Assembly (NCBI GenBank): GCA_015057375.1
Contig: SVEM01000006.1
Location: forward strand, 1-64,000
Length of the DNA: 64,000 nt
From: Lachnospiraceae bacterium
GTDB taxonomy: Bacteria > Bacillota > Clostridia > Lachnospirales > Lachnospiraceae
Direction: 5' to 3'
Numbering within the stretch: position 1 is the stretch's first letter; every line of letters starts with the position of its first letter. Under the pieces are notes generated by a model. The model ran no database searches. It was given only the letters and a program-made list of their open reading frames with translations, and had not been told where the DNA came from. The position numbers and the translations under genes were made by a program. Positions 38,372-47,851 of the stretch are shown here, one piece after another.

Positions 38372-39739
38372 TCATTCTATGTCTGTTACAATATCACTAA
38401 GCCATATGCCTTTTTTAAGCATAACAAGCCCGATAACAGTTTTTATAATGTCAATCATCTGTACTATAAAATAAATACTAATGATAAACAATCCCGTATA
38501 TTTCGTTATTGCAAATGCAATCGGTATTGAAATGACCCATACATAAGTACTATCAAATAAAAATGTAATGAACGTCTTGCCACCTGACCTTATAATAAAG
38601 TATGTTGCATGAAGCACAGCCTGTATAGGCATGGCAATCGCAGTTATCCGTATAAAACTTGTTGCAAGCTCCTTAACTTCATTTGTCGTATTATAAATAT
38701 CCGGGAATAATGGAGCTACTATAAATAATATTGCACCTATGACCACATTACTTACAAATGTAAGCCAAACACATTTTGTTGCGCTCTCCATTGCCTCATC
38801 AAATCTCTGTGCGCCAAGATACTGTCCCACTATTATCGCAATCGCTGAACCTACGGCAATAAACATTATGTTAAACAGATTTGCAATGGTTGAAGAAATA
38901 CTTAGCCCTGCTACAACCGCAAGTCCTCTATTAGAATAAATCTGCGTAAGCACAGCCATTCCTGCTGCCCAAAGACATTCATTAAACAGAAGCGGCGTTC
39001 CCTTTATAATTATCTTCTTAACAAGCGCACCCGGTATTGAGAAATTGCGGTATGCACCAACAATAAACATGTTTTTCTCCTTATGAGTATGTGTCCATAT
39101 AACAACTATCAGACACTCTACCACTCTTGCCGTAACCGTAGCAATAGCCGCACCCTGTACGCCAAGCTCCGGTGCTCCGAACTTACCAAATATAAGTATG
39201 TAATTAAGTACGGTATTGCTAACAACTGCAATTATACCCGCTTTCATAGGAAGCACGGCCTCATTGGTTTCCCTGAGTGTTCCTATATAACACTGCTCAA
39301 ATGCAAACGGTATAAGTCCCAAAAGCATGATATGCATATACTGCATACTGTACTTAAGTGTTTCTTCCACACTTCCGGTATCACTGCCCTGATGCATATA
39401 GAGCATAGCAAGTTCTTCTCCGAACAGTACAAATACTCCTATGCCCAGACCCGCTATAATGGCACATACTACAAGCTTAAATCTAAAAGAATGACGTACA
39501 CCTTCGTGATTCCCTTGCCCAAAGAACTGTGCGCCAAATATCCCTGCACCGGATATTGCACCAAATACACATATATAAAATACAAACATAAGCTGATTGA
39601 CTATCGATACGCCCGACATCTGATTGGTTCCGACAGCACCAATCATAATATTGTCAAGAAGCGCCACAAAATTTGTTATGGCATTCTGTACCATAATCGG
39701 AACAGCTATTTTAAACAACGCATTAATTAACTTCTTCAT
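38372..39739 (-). CDS. MATE family efflux transporter
   Basis: 12-TM MatE pattern; ALFKIAVPIMVQNAITNFVALLDNIMIGAVG. Confidence 0.9.
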   Translation of the reverse strand: MKKLINALFKIAVPIMVQNAITNFVALLDNIMIGAVGTNQMSGVSIVNQLMFVFYICVFGAISGAGIFGAQFFGQGNHEGVRHSFRFKLVVCAIIAGLGIGVFVLFGEELAMLYMHQGSDTGSVEETLKYSMQYMHIMLLGLIPFAFEQCYIGTLRETNEAVLPMKAGIIAVVSNTVLNYILIFGKFGAPELGVQGAAIATVTARVVECLIVVIWTHTHKEKNMFIVGAYRNFSIPGALVKKIIIKGTPLLFNECLWAAGMAVLTQIYSNRGLAVVAGLSISSTIANLFNIMFIAVGSAIAIIVGQYLGAQRFDEAMESATKCVWLTFVSNVVIGAILFIVAPLFPDIYNTTNEVKELATSFIRITAIAMPIQAVLHATYFIIRSGGKTFITFLFDSTYVWVISIPIAFAITKYTGLFIISIYFIVQMIDIIKTVIGLVMLKKGIWLSDIVTDIE

Positions 39740-40023
39740 TATTCCTCTATATGTTCTCTGCCTGTTGCAATTATTGAACGCACATGATCATCCGCAAGCG
39801 AATAAATAATGGATTTTCCATCACGTCTGCCTTTTACAAGCCTGCTCTGTTTCAATATACGAAGCTGATGTGATATCGCTGACTGTGTCATATCAAGCGC
39901 ATTTGCAATATCACATACACACATCTCAGTCTCAGATAATTCAAACAAAATTCTTATTCTGGTCGAATCTCCAAACACCTTAAAAAGTTCCGCAAGCTCG
40001 TCTGCGCGCACTCGTTCTATCAT
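39739..40023 (-). CDS. ArsR/SmtB family metal-responsive repressor
   Basis: ELAELFKVFGDSTRIRILFELSETEMCVCDIANALDMTQSAISHQLRILKQSRLVKGRRDGKSIIYSLADDHV. Confidence 0.95.
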   Translation of the reverse strand: MIERVRADELAELFKVFGDSTRIRILFELSETEMCVCDIANALDMTQSAISHQLRILKQSRLVKGRRDGKSIIYSLADDHVRSIIATGREHIEE

Positions 40024-40054
40024 ATCATAACTCCCTTCATTTATAAACCTGTTA

Positions 40055-41923
40055 TCAGAGTTTTTTTACAAACAATGCCCTGATTGCATTAAGAACTGCT
40101 ATTACCATAACTCCTACATCGGCAAATATTGCAAGCCACATATTTGCTATTCCCATCGCTCCGAGTATAAGACAAATAAACTTAATTCCTATTGCAAAAT
40201 ATATATTTTCATATACTATGCGGATACATTTTTTTGCAATTCTTATAGCCTTTGCTATCTTAAGCGGATCATCATCCATAAGCACAACATCTGCCGCTTC
40301 AATGGCAGCATCAGAACCGAGTGCCCCCATTGCTATTCCTATATCGGCACGCTTAAGCACCGGAGCATCATTTATTCCGTCACCGACATATACAACTTTT
40401 CCGTTTCCTGTCTTATTCTCAATTATTTTTTCAAGAAGACTTACTTTTTGATCAGGAAGAAGCTCAGCATGCACTTCATCAATCCCAAGCTCAGCACATA
40501 TATTCTCCGCTACCAAATCCCTGTCTCCCGTAAGCATGACGGTCTTTTTAATACCTTCTTTTTTTAGTTTTCTTATCGCTTCTTTTGCGCCTTTTTTTAC
40601 TACATCAGATATAAGAATATATCCTGCATACACATCATTTTTTGCAATATATATTACCGTGCCAGTCTTATCAGTCTCGTCACAGACAATATTTTGCCTC
40701 TTCATAAGCTTATAATTGCCTGCACATATCTGTGTGTCATCCGAAAGCGTTGCTATTACACCTTGTCCGCTTATCTCCTGTATATCATTTATAAACGAGA
40801 GGTCAATATCACGTCCATATGCTTCTTTTATACTCTTACTAATAGGATGTGACGAATGGCTTTCGGCATAGGCTGCATATCTGAGCAATTCTTCTTCACC
40901 CATACCGGAAGAGTATATCTCTGTCACACGAAATGTCGCTTCTGTTACAGTTCCTGTTTTATCAAATACTACATATCCCGCTTTTGCGAGTGCTTCAAGA
41001 TAACTTGAACCTTTTACAAGCACGCCCTCTCTGCTCGCCCCGCCGATTCCTGCAAAAAACGAAAGCGGTATACTTATAACAAGCGCACATGGACAGCTTA
41101 TTACAAGAAATGTAAGCGCCCTGTAAATCCATCCAGAAAACAGCGGTGCATTTCCGGCAAAAATATTTATGACCGGCGGAACAAATGCAAGGGCAAGAGC
41201 TAGATAACATACAACAGGAGTATAATATCTTGCAAACCTCGAAATGAAGTTTTCTGATCGCGACTTCTTTGATGTTGCATTCTCAACCAGATCAAGTATT
41301 TTGGAAACAGTTGATTCTCCAAACTCTTTTGTTGTCTTAACCTGTAATACACCGGTCATATTGATACAGCCGCTTATAATCTCATCACCCGTCGAAACAT
41401 CTCTCGGTATGCTTTCTCCTGTCAGTGCACTTGTATTAAGCGAAGAACTTCCCTCAATTACTATACCGTCTATCGGACACTTTTCGCCCGGCTGAACAAT
41501 AATAATACTTCCCGGCTCTACTTCATCGGGATCAACTTTCACAAGCTTATCATCCTGCATTATGTTGGCATAATCCGGTCGTATATCCATGAGCTCGCTT
41601 ATGTTTCTTCTGCTCTTTCCTACCGCATAGCTTTGGAACAGCTCACCTATCTGGTAAAACAACATTACGGCAGTACCCTCAGTGTATTCACCTATAATTA
41701 TCGCTCCGATTGTCGCAACCGCCATAAGGAAATTCTCATCAAACACCTGACCTTTGATAATTCCCTTAAATGCCTTACGGAGTATGTCATATCCGATTAT
41801 AAGATACGGAATCATGTATAAAATAAAACGGACATATCCATAAACCGGTATAAAATTGAGCACTATCATAAGCAATACGCTAATGATTATTCTTATAAGA
41901 ACCTTTTTCTGTTTCTTAGTCAT
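40055..41923 (-). CDS. Heavy-metal P1B-type ATPase (Zn/Cd/Pb-type, CPC motif)
   Basis: SALTGESIPRD; ISCPCALVISIP; FDKTGTVTEATF; VGDGINDAPVLKRADIGIAMG; no N-terminal HMA domain. Confidence 0.95.
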   Translation of the reverse strand: MTKKQKKVLIRIIISVLLMIVLNFIPVYGYVRFILYMIPYLIIGYDILRKAFKGIIKGQVFDENFLMAVATIGAIIIGEYTEGTAVMLFYQIGELFQSYAVGKSRRNISELMDIRPDYANIMQDDKLVKVDPDEVEPGSIIIVQPGEKCPIDGIVIEGSSSLNTSALTGESIPRDVSTGDEIISGCINMTGVLQVKTTKEFGESTVSKILDLVENATSKKSRSENFISRFARYYTPVVCYLALALAFVPPVINIFAGNAPLFSGWIYRALTFLVISCPCALVISIPLSFFAGIGGASREGVLVKGSSYLEALAKAGYVVFDKTGTVTEATFRVTEIYSSGMGEEELLRYAAYAESHSSHPISKSIKEAYGRDIDLSFINDIQEISGQGVIATLSDDTQICAGNYKLMKRQNIVCDETDKTGTVIYIAKNDVYAGYILISDVVKKGAKEAIRKLKKEGIKKTVMLTGDRDLVAENICAELGIDEVHAELLPDQKVSLLEKIIENKTGNGKVVYVGDGINDAPVLKRADIGIAMGALGSDAAIEAADVVLMDDDPLKIAKAIRIAKKCIRIVYENIYFAIGIKFICLILGAMGIANMWLAIFADVGVMVIAVLNAIRALFVKKL

Positions 41924-41937
41924 ATATCATCTATCTC

Positions 41938-42156
41938 CTACAGATATATCTCACAGTCATCCTCTACCTTTTTACAGTTTTTAAGAACTTCTTTCATAAC
42001 TGCTTTTATATCTGCATCTTCTTCAAATTCAACATTCATCTTAAGCATCATAAAATTAACGGATGCATCTTTTACCCCTTTTGTATTCTTAGCTGCAAGC
42101 TCCATCTTATTGGCACAGTTTGCACAGTCAACTTCAATTTTATAAGTCTTTTTCAT
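41938..42156 (-). CDS. Stand-alone heavy-metal-associated (HMA) domain protein
   Basis: KIEVDCANCANKMELAAKNTKGVKDASVNF; 72 aa; 14-nt gap to the ATPase gene. Confidence 0.88.
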   Translation of the reverse strand: MKKTYKIEVDCANCANKMELAAKNTKGVKDASVNFMMLKMNVEFEEDADIKAVMKEVLKNCKKVEDDCEIYL

Positions 42157-42186
42157 TTCAAAAATCTCCTTTTAATATCTAATCAT

Positions 42187-42218
42187 ATAAACATATGAAT
42201 TATTATTCATATGTTTAT
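42187..42218. promoter_or_regulatory. Probable ArsR/SmtB operator
   Basis: Perfect 14-bp inverted repeat ATAAACATATGAAT-TATT-ATTCATATGTTTAT directly downstream of the -10 box. Confidence 0.82.
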
Positions 42219-42223
42219 GTTTC

Positions 42224-42251
42224 ATTATACTATTATTTACAGATATGTCAA
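42224..42251 (-). promoter_or_regulatory. Consensus promoter of the metal-efflux operon
   Basis: Minus strand TTGACA (42251-42246), 16-nt spacer, TATAAT (42229-42224). Confidence 0.82.
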
Positions 42252-42282
42252 CAAATAATTATATATGTTTTCACAAAAACAC

Positions 42283-42316
42283 AAAAGCATTTGTCGCGTC
42301 AACGACAAATGCTTTT
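42283..42316. terminator. Terminator between cysE and the metal-efflux operon
   Basis: AAAAGCATTTGTCG-CGTCAA-CGACAAATGCTTTT, 14-bp perfect arms. Confidence 0.88.
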
Positions 42317-42324
42317 TAAGTTTT

Positions 42325-43200
42325 TTATTTATTTGCAATCACTCTTGCGCCTGCTTCAACCGACGAAGTGATAAATGCATTACCTCCGATAATAGCATTT
42401 TTACCGATAACGGTTTCGCCTCCGAGTATTGAAGCTCCGGAATATATCGTAACATAATCTTCGATAGTAGGATGTCTCTTTTGACCTCTGATATCCTGTC
42501 CGCCTCTGGTTGATAATGCTCCAAGTGTAACACCCTGATATATCTTTACATGTTCTCCTATTTCCGTCGTTTCTCCGATAACAATTCCGGTTCCGTGATC
42601 TATGAAGAAATATTTCCCAAGCGTTGCTCCAGGATGTATATCTATTCCGGTACGGGAATGTGCATACTCAGTCATTATTCTTGGAATAAGCGGCACGCCT
42701 AAGAGATATAGTTCATGAGCCAATCTGTTCACGGTTATGGCATACAGTCCCGGATAGCAATAAATTATCTCATCATAACTTGTTGCTGCAGGGTCGCCTT
42801 CATAAGCGGCAAGCACGTCTGTTTCAACGTACTCGCGCACTTTTGGAATTGTCGCCAAAAACTGTGTGGTCAGCTTGTGTGCCCTTGCTTCTATCCACTC
42901 AGATTTTTTTGATGTATCATCATTTACACTTTTTAATGTAACTGCAATCTGCTTATTCAGGTTGTAGAGTATATCTTCAATAATGACTGACAGATTATTT
43001 TTTACATTATATATTTTATATTTGTTGTCCTTGTAATAACCCGGATACACTACCTGCATAAGCTTCTTAAGTAAATCAAGAATCTCATCTTTATCAGGCT
43101 GGTTAAACACATCCAGCTTATCTATCGTTCTTTCCCTGCTGTAATCTTCAAGTATATATCCGGCAATTGCATCAATCTCTGCCAATGTCCTACTGTTCAT
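42325..43200 (-). CDS. cysE: Serine O-acetyltransferase
   Basis: THSRTGIDIHPGATLGKYFFIDHGTGIVIGETTEIGEHVKIYQGVTLGAL hexapeptide repeats. Confidence 0.92.
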   Translation of the reverse strand: MNSRTLAEIDAIAGYILEDYSRERTIDKLDVFNQPDKDEILDLLKKLMQVVYPGYYKDNKYKIYNVKNNLSVIIEDILYNLNKQIAVTLKSVNDDTSKKSEWIEARAHKLTTQFLATIPKVREYVETDVLAAYEGDPAATSYDEIIYCYPGLYAITVNRLAHELYLLGVPLIPRIMTEYAHSRTGIDIHPGATLGKYFFIDHGTGIVIGETTEIGEHVKIYQGVTLGALSTRGGQDIRGQKRHPTIEDYVTIYSGASILGGETVIGKNAIIGGNAFITSSVEAGARVIANK

Positions 43201-43217
43201 ATATCTCTCCTATCAAT

Positions 43218-44885
43218 CTATTTTACTGTTACATTAAATGTAAGTTCCTTATACTTAGGATCAATGTCTCTGTCCTTTGACATGTTATATACAGGATCTC
43301 CATATACATCAAAATGAACTCTTCTGATAGCTGTACTTCTTGTAGCCCAGCCCGGTGTGAGTTTTGCATGATATGTTATCCATGTATCACCATTTTCATC
43401 CTTGTAAAATCCATTATGTCCAGGTCCGTACTCTCCCTCTACTGAATGAGCCGAAAGAAGCGGAGTTACTGACTTGGTCCACGAATTAATATCGAGAAGG
43501 TCAGCATCTATATCTGCTGTCATGTTTGCTACTACATATGAGTAACCACCGGCAGAGCCGCCTGAATAAGCAATATGTACTTTATTATCAGTAACAAGAG
43601 GATATGGTCCTTCGTTATTGATTGTTCCGTACTGATGCTCCCAACCGTAAAGCGGTCTTGTGAGAAGCATAGGCTCGCTTGTGATAACATATGGTTTTTC
43701 TTCATTTGTCTCTGCAATGTATATCATTGAGCCTGAATCAAGGTCGCTTCCGATATGATATCTTTCAGACCATACAAGGTATGATTTATTATTTACCTTA
43801 AGATATGTCATATCGAGTGTAATGCCACCTTTTTCTATAGGTGAACCGTCTTTTCTTACAACTTTTACAGGAGTCTCCCAGTCATTTGCATTAAGAATAT
43901 TTCCACCCTCTTTAAGCTTCATCATGTGACTGTGTGGTCCCCAGCTCTTTGGTCCGACTGCAAATAGGATATAAACACTTCCGCCTATCATATGAAACTC
44001 AGGCGCCCAGAATGTCTGTATAAACTGCTTTTCCTCATCATAATCAAGAATTACATGTTCTTCTACATCCTTTGCAAATAATCCGTCAATGGTATCCGCT
44101 CCTCTTACAAAAAGTCCTACATCGTCTGTATTATCATTTGTTGCGATGAAATACCATTTACCCTCATAGAAAAATACAATCGGATCAGCATAGCCTTCAG
44201 CAAGCGGGAATTTATATTCAGGCTGAGTCATAACTCCTTTAACTGTATATGTTCCACCTTTTGCAAAGTCGATCTGTGACGCATCAATACTTACATATTT
44301 ATCATGGTATGAACCATCTGAATATAATGCTCTAACCTTTATGCCCTTAAGGTCATCTTCAGAGCTTACAGTTAAGTTTTCACTATATTCTACACCTGTA
44401 TTATAAATAGGTATCCAGAGTCTTCTTATAGCGTTATATTCCTCTTCGGATATCTCCATCTCATATGTATCATTTTTCTGTGCACAGAGTTCTTTAAGTG
44501 AATCTGCATCTACTCCTAGGTCTGCTGCCGCCTCGTCGTAAGACATAAGTCCGACATCTGTAAAATGTTCCATGTCTTCAGTTTTCCAGTACAAAATCTT
44601 GTCTGCTACAGCTTCATCAACATTTCCGTCTTTATCTACACGATGTGCAAGGAAACCATAACCGCCTGCAGCTCTTTTTGCCATAACAGGATACATAGCT
44701 CCTCTTTCATCTATTGTATTATTTTCACGGATATTAGCCTCAGCAAAAAGTATTCCGTAATTCTGGTTAAGAATCTCATACTCATTTCCATCTTTACTTA
44801 CTTCCATATGAATACTGTATGCAAGTGCTGAAGGATATTCATCTCCTTCTCCCGGTGTTCTTGTAAATAATCTGATATAACTCAT
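43218..44885 (-). CDS. GH43-type glycosidase with bacterial Ig-like domain
   Basis: YADPIVFFYEGKWYFIATND; FWAPEFHMIGGSVYILFA; NNEGPYPLV; Ig-like NLTVSSEDDLKGIKVRALYSDGSYHDKYVSI. Confidence 0.82.
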   Translation of the reverse strand: MSYIRLFTRTPGEGDEYPSALAYSIHMEVSKDGNEYEILNQNYGILFAEANIRENNTIDERGAMYPVMAKRAAGGYGFLAHRVDKDGNVDEAVADKILYWKTEDMEHFTDVGLMSYDEAAADLGVDADSLKELCAQKNDTYEMEISEEEYNAIRRLWIPIYNTGVEYSENLTVSSEDDLKGIKVRALYSDGSYHDKYVSIDASQIDFAKGGTYTVKGVMTQPEYKFPLAEGYADPIVFFYEGKWYFIATNDNTDDVGLFVRGADTIDGLFAKDVEEHVILDYDEEKQFIQTFWAPEFHMIGGSVYILFAVGPKSWGPHSHMMKLKEGGNILNANDWETPVKVVRKDGSPIEKGGITLDMTYLKVNNKSYLVWSERYHIGSDLDSGSMIYIAETNEEKPYVITSEPMLLTRPLYGWEHQYGTINNEGPYPLVTDNKVHIAYSGGSAGGYSYVVANMTADIDADLLDINSWTKSVTPLLSAHSVEGEYGPGHNGFYKDENGDTWITYHAKLTPGWATRSTAIRRVHFDVYGDPVYNMSKDRDIDPKYKELTFNVTVK

Positions 44886-44912
44886 TATCTGTCTCCTTTT
44901 CTTATGAAATTA

Positions 44913-46313
44913 TTATGATAATTCAAATGAACCTAAAGTTGCATTTCCATGTCCGCGGTATGTGATATAAATTGCATGGATTCCATCAGGAATTGAAATG
45001 TCTGCACTATATTTTTCCCATACATTACAGTTAAATACAGGAATCGTAGCAAGCACTTCTCCATCATATGATGTACGGATCTCAAAATATCCTCCTGACA
45101 TATAACCTCTTACCTTCAATGTGATTTTGCTCACATCTTTTATGTCAAGATATTTGAAACCTGCTGTCGCATAATCTTTCATATTACATACATATCCGTA
45201 TTCCTCATCTCCGTCACGGCCGTCCTGACTTACCTTAGGGAAACGGTCGTCTCCCACATACATCTGAGGAGTATTATTGAACAAATGACATGCAAGATAT
45301 GCCGGGTATTCACATTTTCCTTCTAACGGTCCGCCGTTAAGACCGCATGAAGTAATCTCAACCTGAGGTATGCTTCCGTCAGCAAGTACCTGTATTTTCT
45401 CAGCGCATCCCTGTCTGCTGTACCATGTTCCGTTTGTCTGTCTGTGATAGAAAATGTACCAGTCATCATTTATCTGAACGATACTTCCGTGGTTGTTTGC
45501 TCCGTATGCCATCGGAAGGTCAGCCGGTTTATATGTGTCAATATGAAGATCACAGTTGCTGACTATGACACCGCCATATGTAAACTTTCCTGTCGGTGTG
45601 TCGCTTGTTGCATAGCAAAGTTCATGCATAGGTGTTGATGAATAAATAAGATAATATGTATCTCCTATTTTACGGATTGAAGGAGCTTCAAAAAATGCGT
45701 GTCCCTCGTATCCTGTTCCTGCTTCATATTCAACTCCCGGTGCTACAATTACAGGGTCTTCTATAATAGTAAGCATGTCAGGTCCAAGAACTGTTGCCTG
45801 TGTACCTGTTCTTGATTTGTCACCTCTGCCACAGAATCCTGTATACAAATATGTCTTATCGCCTTCTGTGAGCACACCCGGATCAAACTGCGGCTCATCG
45901 CCTTCTCTGTCTCCGAGTTTCGTACCGTCTGCATAATGAACATATCCGTAGAATTCATATTTTCCTGCCGGTTCATCACATACAGCTACCGACACAACTG
46001 ATACATGGTCTAGTACATAGTAAAGATAATATCTTCCGTCAGGTCCTACTGTAACATCCGGTGCATACAGACACATTTTTCCGTCTTTGTTAAGCGGATC
46101 TTCTGTCTTGTCATATATCACACCTTCATAACGCCAATCTGCGAGGTTATCTACCGGCGCAGACCAGCACACATAATCTCCCATACAGAAAACATATCCG
46201 TTAAAGAAGTCATGTGATCCGTAAACATATACTCTTCCGTTAAATACATACGGTTCACCGTCAGGTATGTACTCCCATGACGGAAGGTAAGGGTTAAATG
46301 CCTGTTTTTTCAT
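44913..46313 (-). CDS. GH43-type glycosidase with C-terminal CBM6-like region
   Basis: FNPYLPSWEYIPDGEPYVFNGRVYVYGSHD; LYAPDVTVGPDGRYYLYYV; FFEAPSIRKIGDTYYLIYS. Confidence 0.87.
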   Translation of the reverse strand: MKKQAFNPYLPSWEYIPDGEPYVFNGRVYVYGSHDFFNGYVFCMGDYVCWSAPVDNLADWRYEGVIYDKTEDPLNKDGKMCLYAPDVTVGPDGRYYLYYVLDHVSVVSVAVCDEPAGKYEFYGYVHYADGTKLGDREGDEPQFDPGVLTEGDKTYLYTGFCGRGDKSRTGTQATVLGPDMLTIIEDPVIVAPGVEYEAGTGYEGHAFFEAPSIRKIGDTYYLIYSSTPMHELCYATSDTPTGKFTYGGVIVSNCDLHIDTYKPADLPMAYGANNHGSIVQINDDWYIFYHRQTNGTWYSRQGCAEKIQVLADGSIPQVEITSCGLNGGPLEGKCEYPAYLACHLFNNTPQMYVGDDRFPKVSQDGRDGDEEYGYVCNMKDYATAGFKYLDIKDVSKITLKVRGYMSGGYFEIRTSYDGEVLATIPVFNCNVWEKYSADISIPDGIHAIYITYRGHGNATLGSFELS

Positions 46314-47851
46314 TATTTTGCGTTCCTTTCTATTCTTTCTTTTATATGATTTGCAAGAAATGCAATAAATTCATCTTCTTCTCCATTAATAGAAGATACC
46401 ACGCCACCTTTGCCAAATAAAACGCCATTAGGATTTTCCTTTGTATACGGAAGCCACTCAGGCATATCAGTGCCGTCTGCATCTTTTCCGTTAGGATTTC
46501 CTGTCTTTATGAAATTCGACCAGTAGTTACACATAATTCTTGCCATATCGTAATGGTATCCCTTAAACGGTCTCCAACATTTTGCGAGTGTCTCAAAGAA
46601 GAACCAAAGCTCAACTGAATGGAAATTGCCCGGATTATCCCATCCCGGAATATCTGTATCAAATTTGTAATAGAAGCAGTCAACATCATTTCCAAGTTCT
46701 TTATTAATCATGGAAATTGCTTTTGCAGTACACTCAATTCCGTTTACAAAACCGTACTCGCCCGGCTTCATATTGCCTTTTTCTTTACAAATGCGGATAA
46801 ATTCATCGCCTTTGTCGCCAAATATTTCACGTGCTTTTGCCTCAAATTCTTCGTCATTTGCTACATTTATCATGTTAGGGAACTCATCGGAAGTATTTCC
46901 TGCCATGATAGGTACCATAGCTCTCTTATTCTGTGCAAATAATGTCATTGGATCACCAACGCAGAACTTATCATCCTGAACAACGAAAAATCTTTCATGA
47001 TTTTCCGCATATACTGCATAACGGTCACGAATATAAAATGCATCGAGCTCTCTTGCTTCTTTAAGAGACTTAACACCAAGGAAATCAAAAAACTCCTCTC
47101 CATGCTTTTCTTCTTCGCTAAGATGCTTAGGTATACCTACTCCAAAGCCTGTATACGGATCTCTTATCATTGCGCTCTGAACAATCGCTTTTTTAATAAG
47201 CGGGAAGTTTGCTTCACAAGTAATCTGACTCATAACGCTTCCGCCGCCTGCTGACTGTCCTGCGATTGTGATGTTCTCCGGATCACCACCAAATGCCGCT
47301 ATATTACGGTGAACCCATCTGAGACCTGCCTGCTGGTCAAGGCTTCCGAAGTTTGCAGGAGCATCAGGTGCTTCCTTTGTAATCTCAGGATGTGTAAGGA
47401 ATCCGAACACACCTATTCTATAATTAACAGTTACAACAACTACACCTCGTCTTGCAACTCTCTCCCCGTCAAATTCCATCTCTGAAGGATAGCCCCACTG
47501 AAGTCCTCCGCCAAAATACCATACAACTACAGGAAGCTTTTCATCCGGACTTTTCGCATTGGTCCATATATTAAGATATAGGCAATCCTCATTCATAGGC
47601 ACATCCGGATCTACGTGCCACTCTCTGATATAAATGTTATCTCCTATACCAGGTGTATCCTGCATTGAAATAGGTGCAAACTTGTATGCCTTTAAAACCC
47701 CGTCCCAATCTTTGCAAGGCATTGGTGCACGCCATCTGTTTTCGCCCACAGGCGGTGCTGCAAACGGAATTCCCTTGAAAGAAGTAATTCTCGGATCAGC
47801 TGCAGGAAGGCCTTCAACTAAACCATTTTCTGTCTTTACTACCCTAAGCAT
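46313..47851 (-). CDS. Type B carboxylesterase (alpha/beta hydrolase)
   Basis: FKGIPFAAPPVGENRWRAP; ITIAGQSAGGGSV; FHSVELWFFF. Confidence 0.93.
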   Translation of the reverse strand: MLRVVKTENGLVEGLPAADPRITSFKGIPFAAPPVGENRWRAPMPCKDWDGVLKAYKFAPISMQDTPGIGDNIYIREWHVDPDVPMNEDCLYLNIWTNAKSPDEKLPVVVWYFGGGLQWGYPSEMEFDGERVARRGVVVVTVNYRIGVFGFLTHPEITKEAPDAPANFGSLDQQAGLRWVHRNIAAFGGDPENITIAGQSAGGGSVMSQITCEANFPLIKKAIVQSAMIRDPYTGFGVGIPKHLSEEEKHGEEFFDFLGVKSLKEARELDAFYIRDRYAVYAENHERFFVVQDDKFCVGDPMTLFAQNKRAMVPIMAGNTSDEFPNMINVANDEEFEAKAREIFGDKGDEFIRICKEKGNMKPGEYGFVNGIECTAKAISMINKELGNDVDCFYYKFDTDIPGWDNPGNFHSVELWFFFETLAKCWRPFKGYHYDMARIMCNYWSNFIKTGNPNGKDADGTDMPEWLPYTKENPNGVLFGKGGVVSSINGEEDEFIAFLANHIKERIERNAK

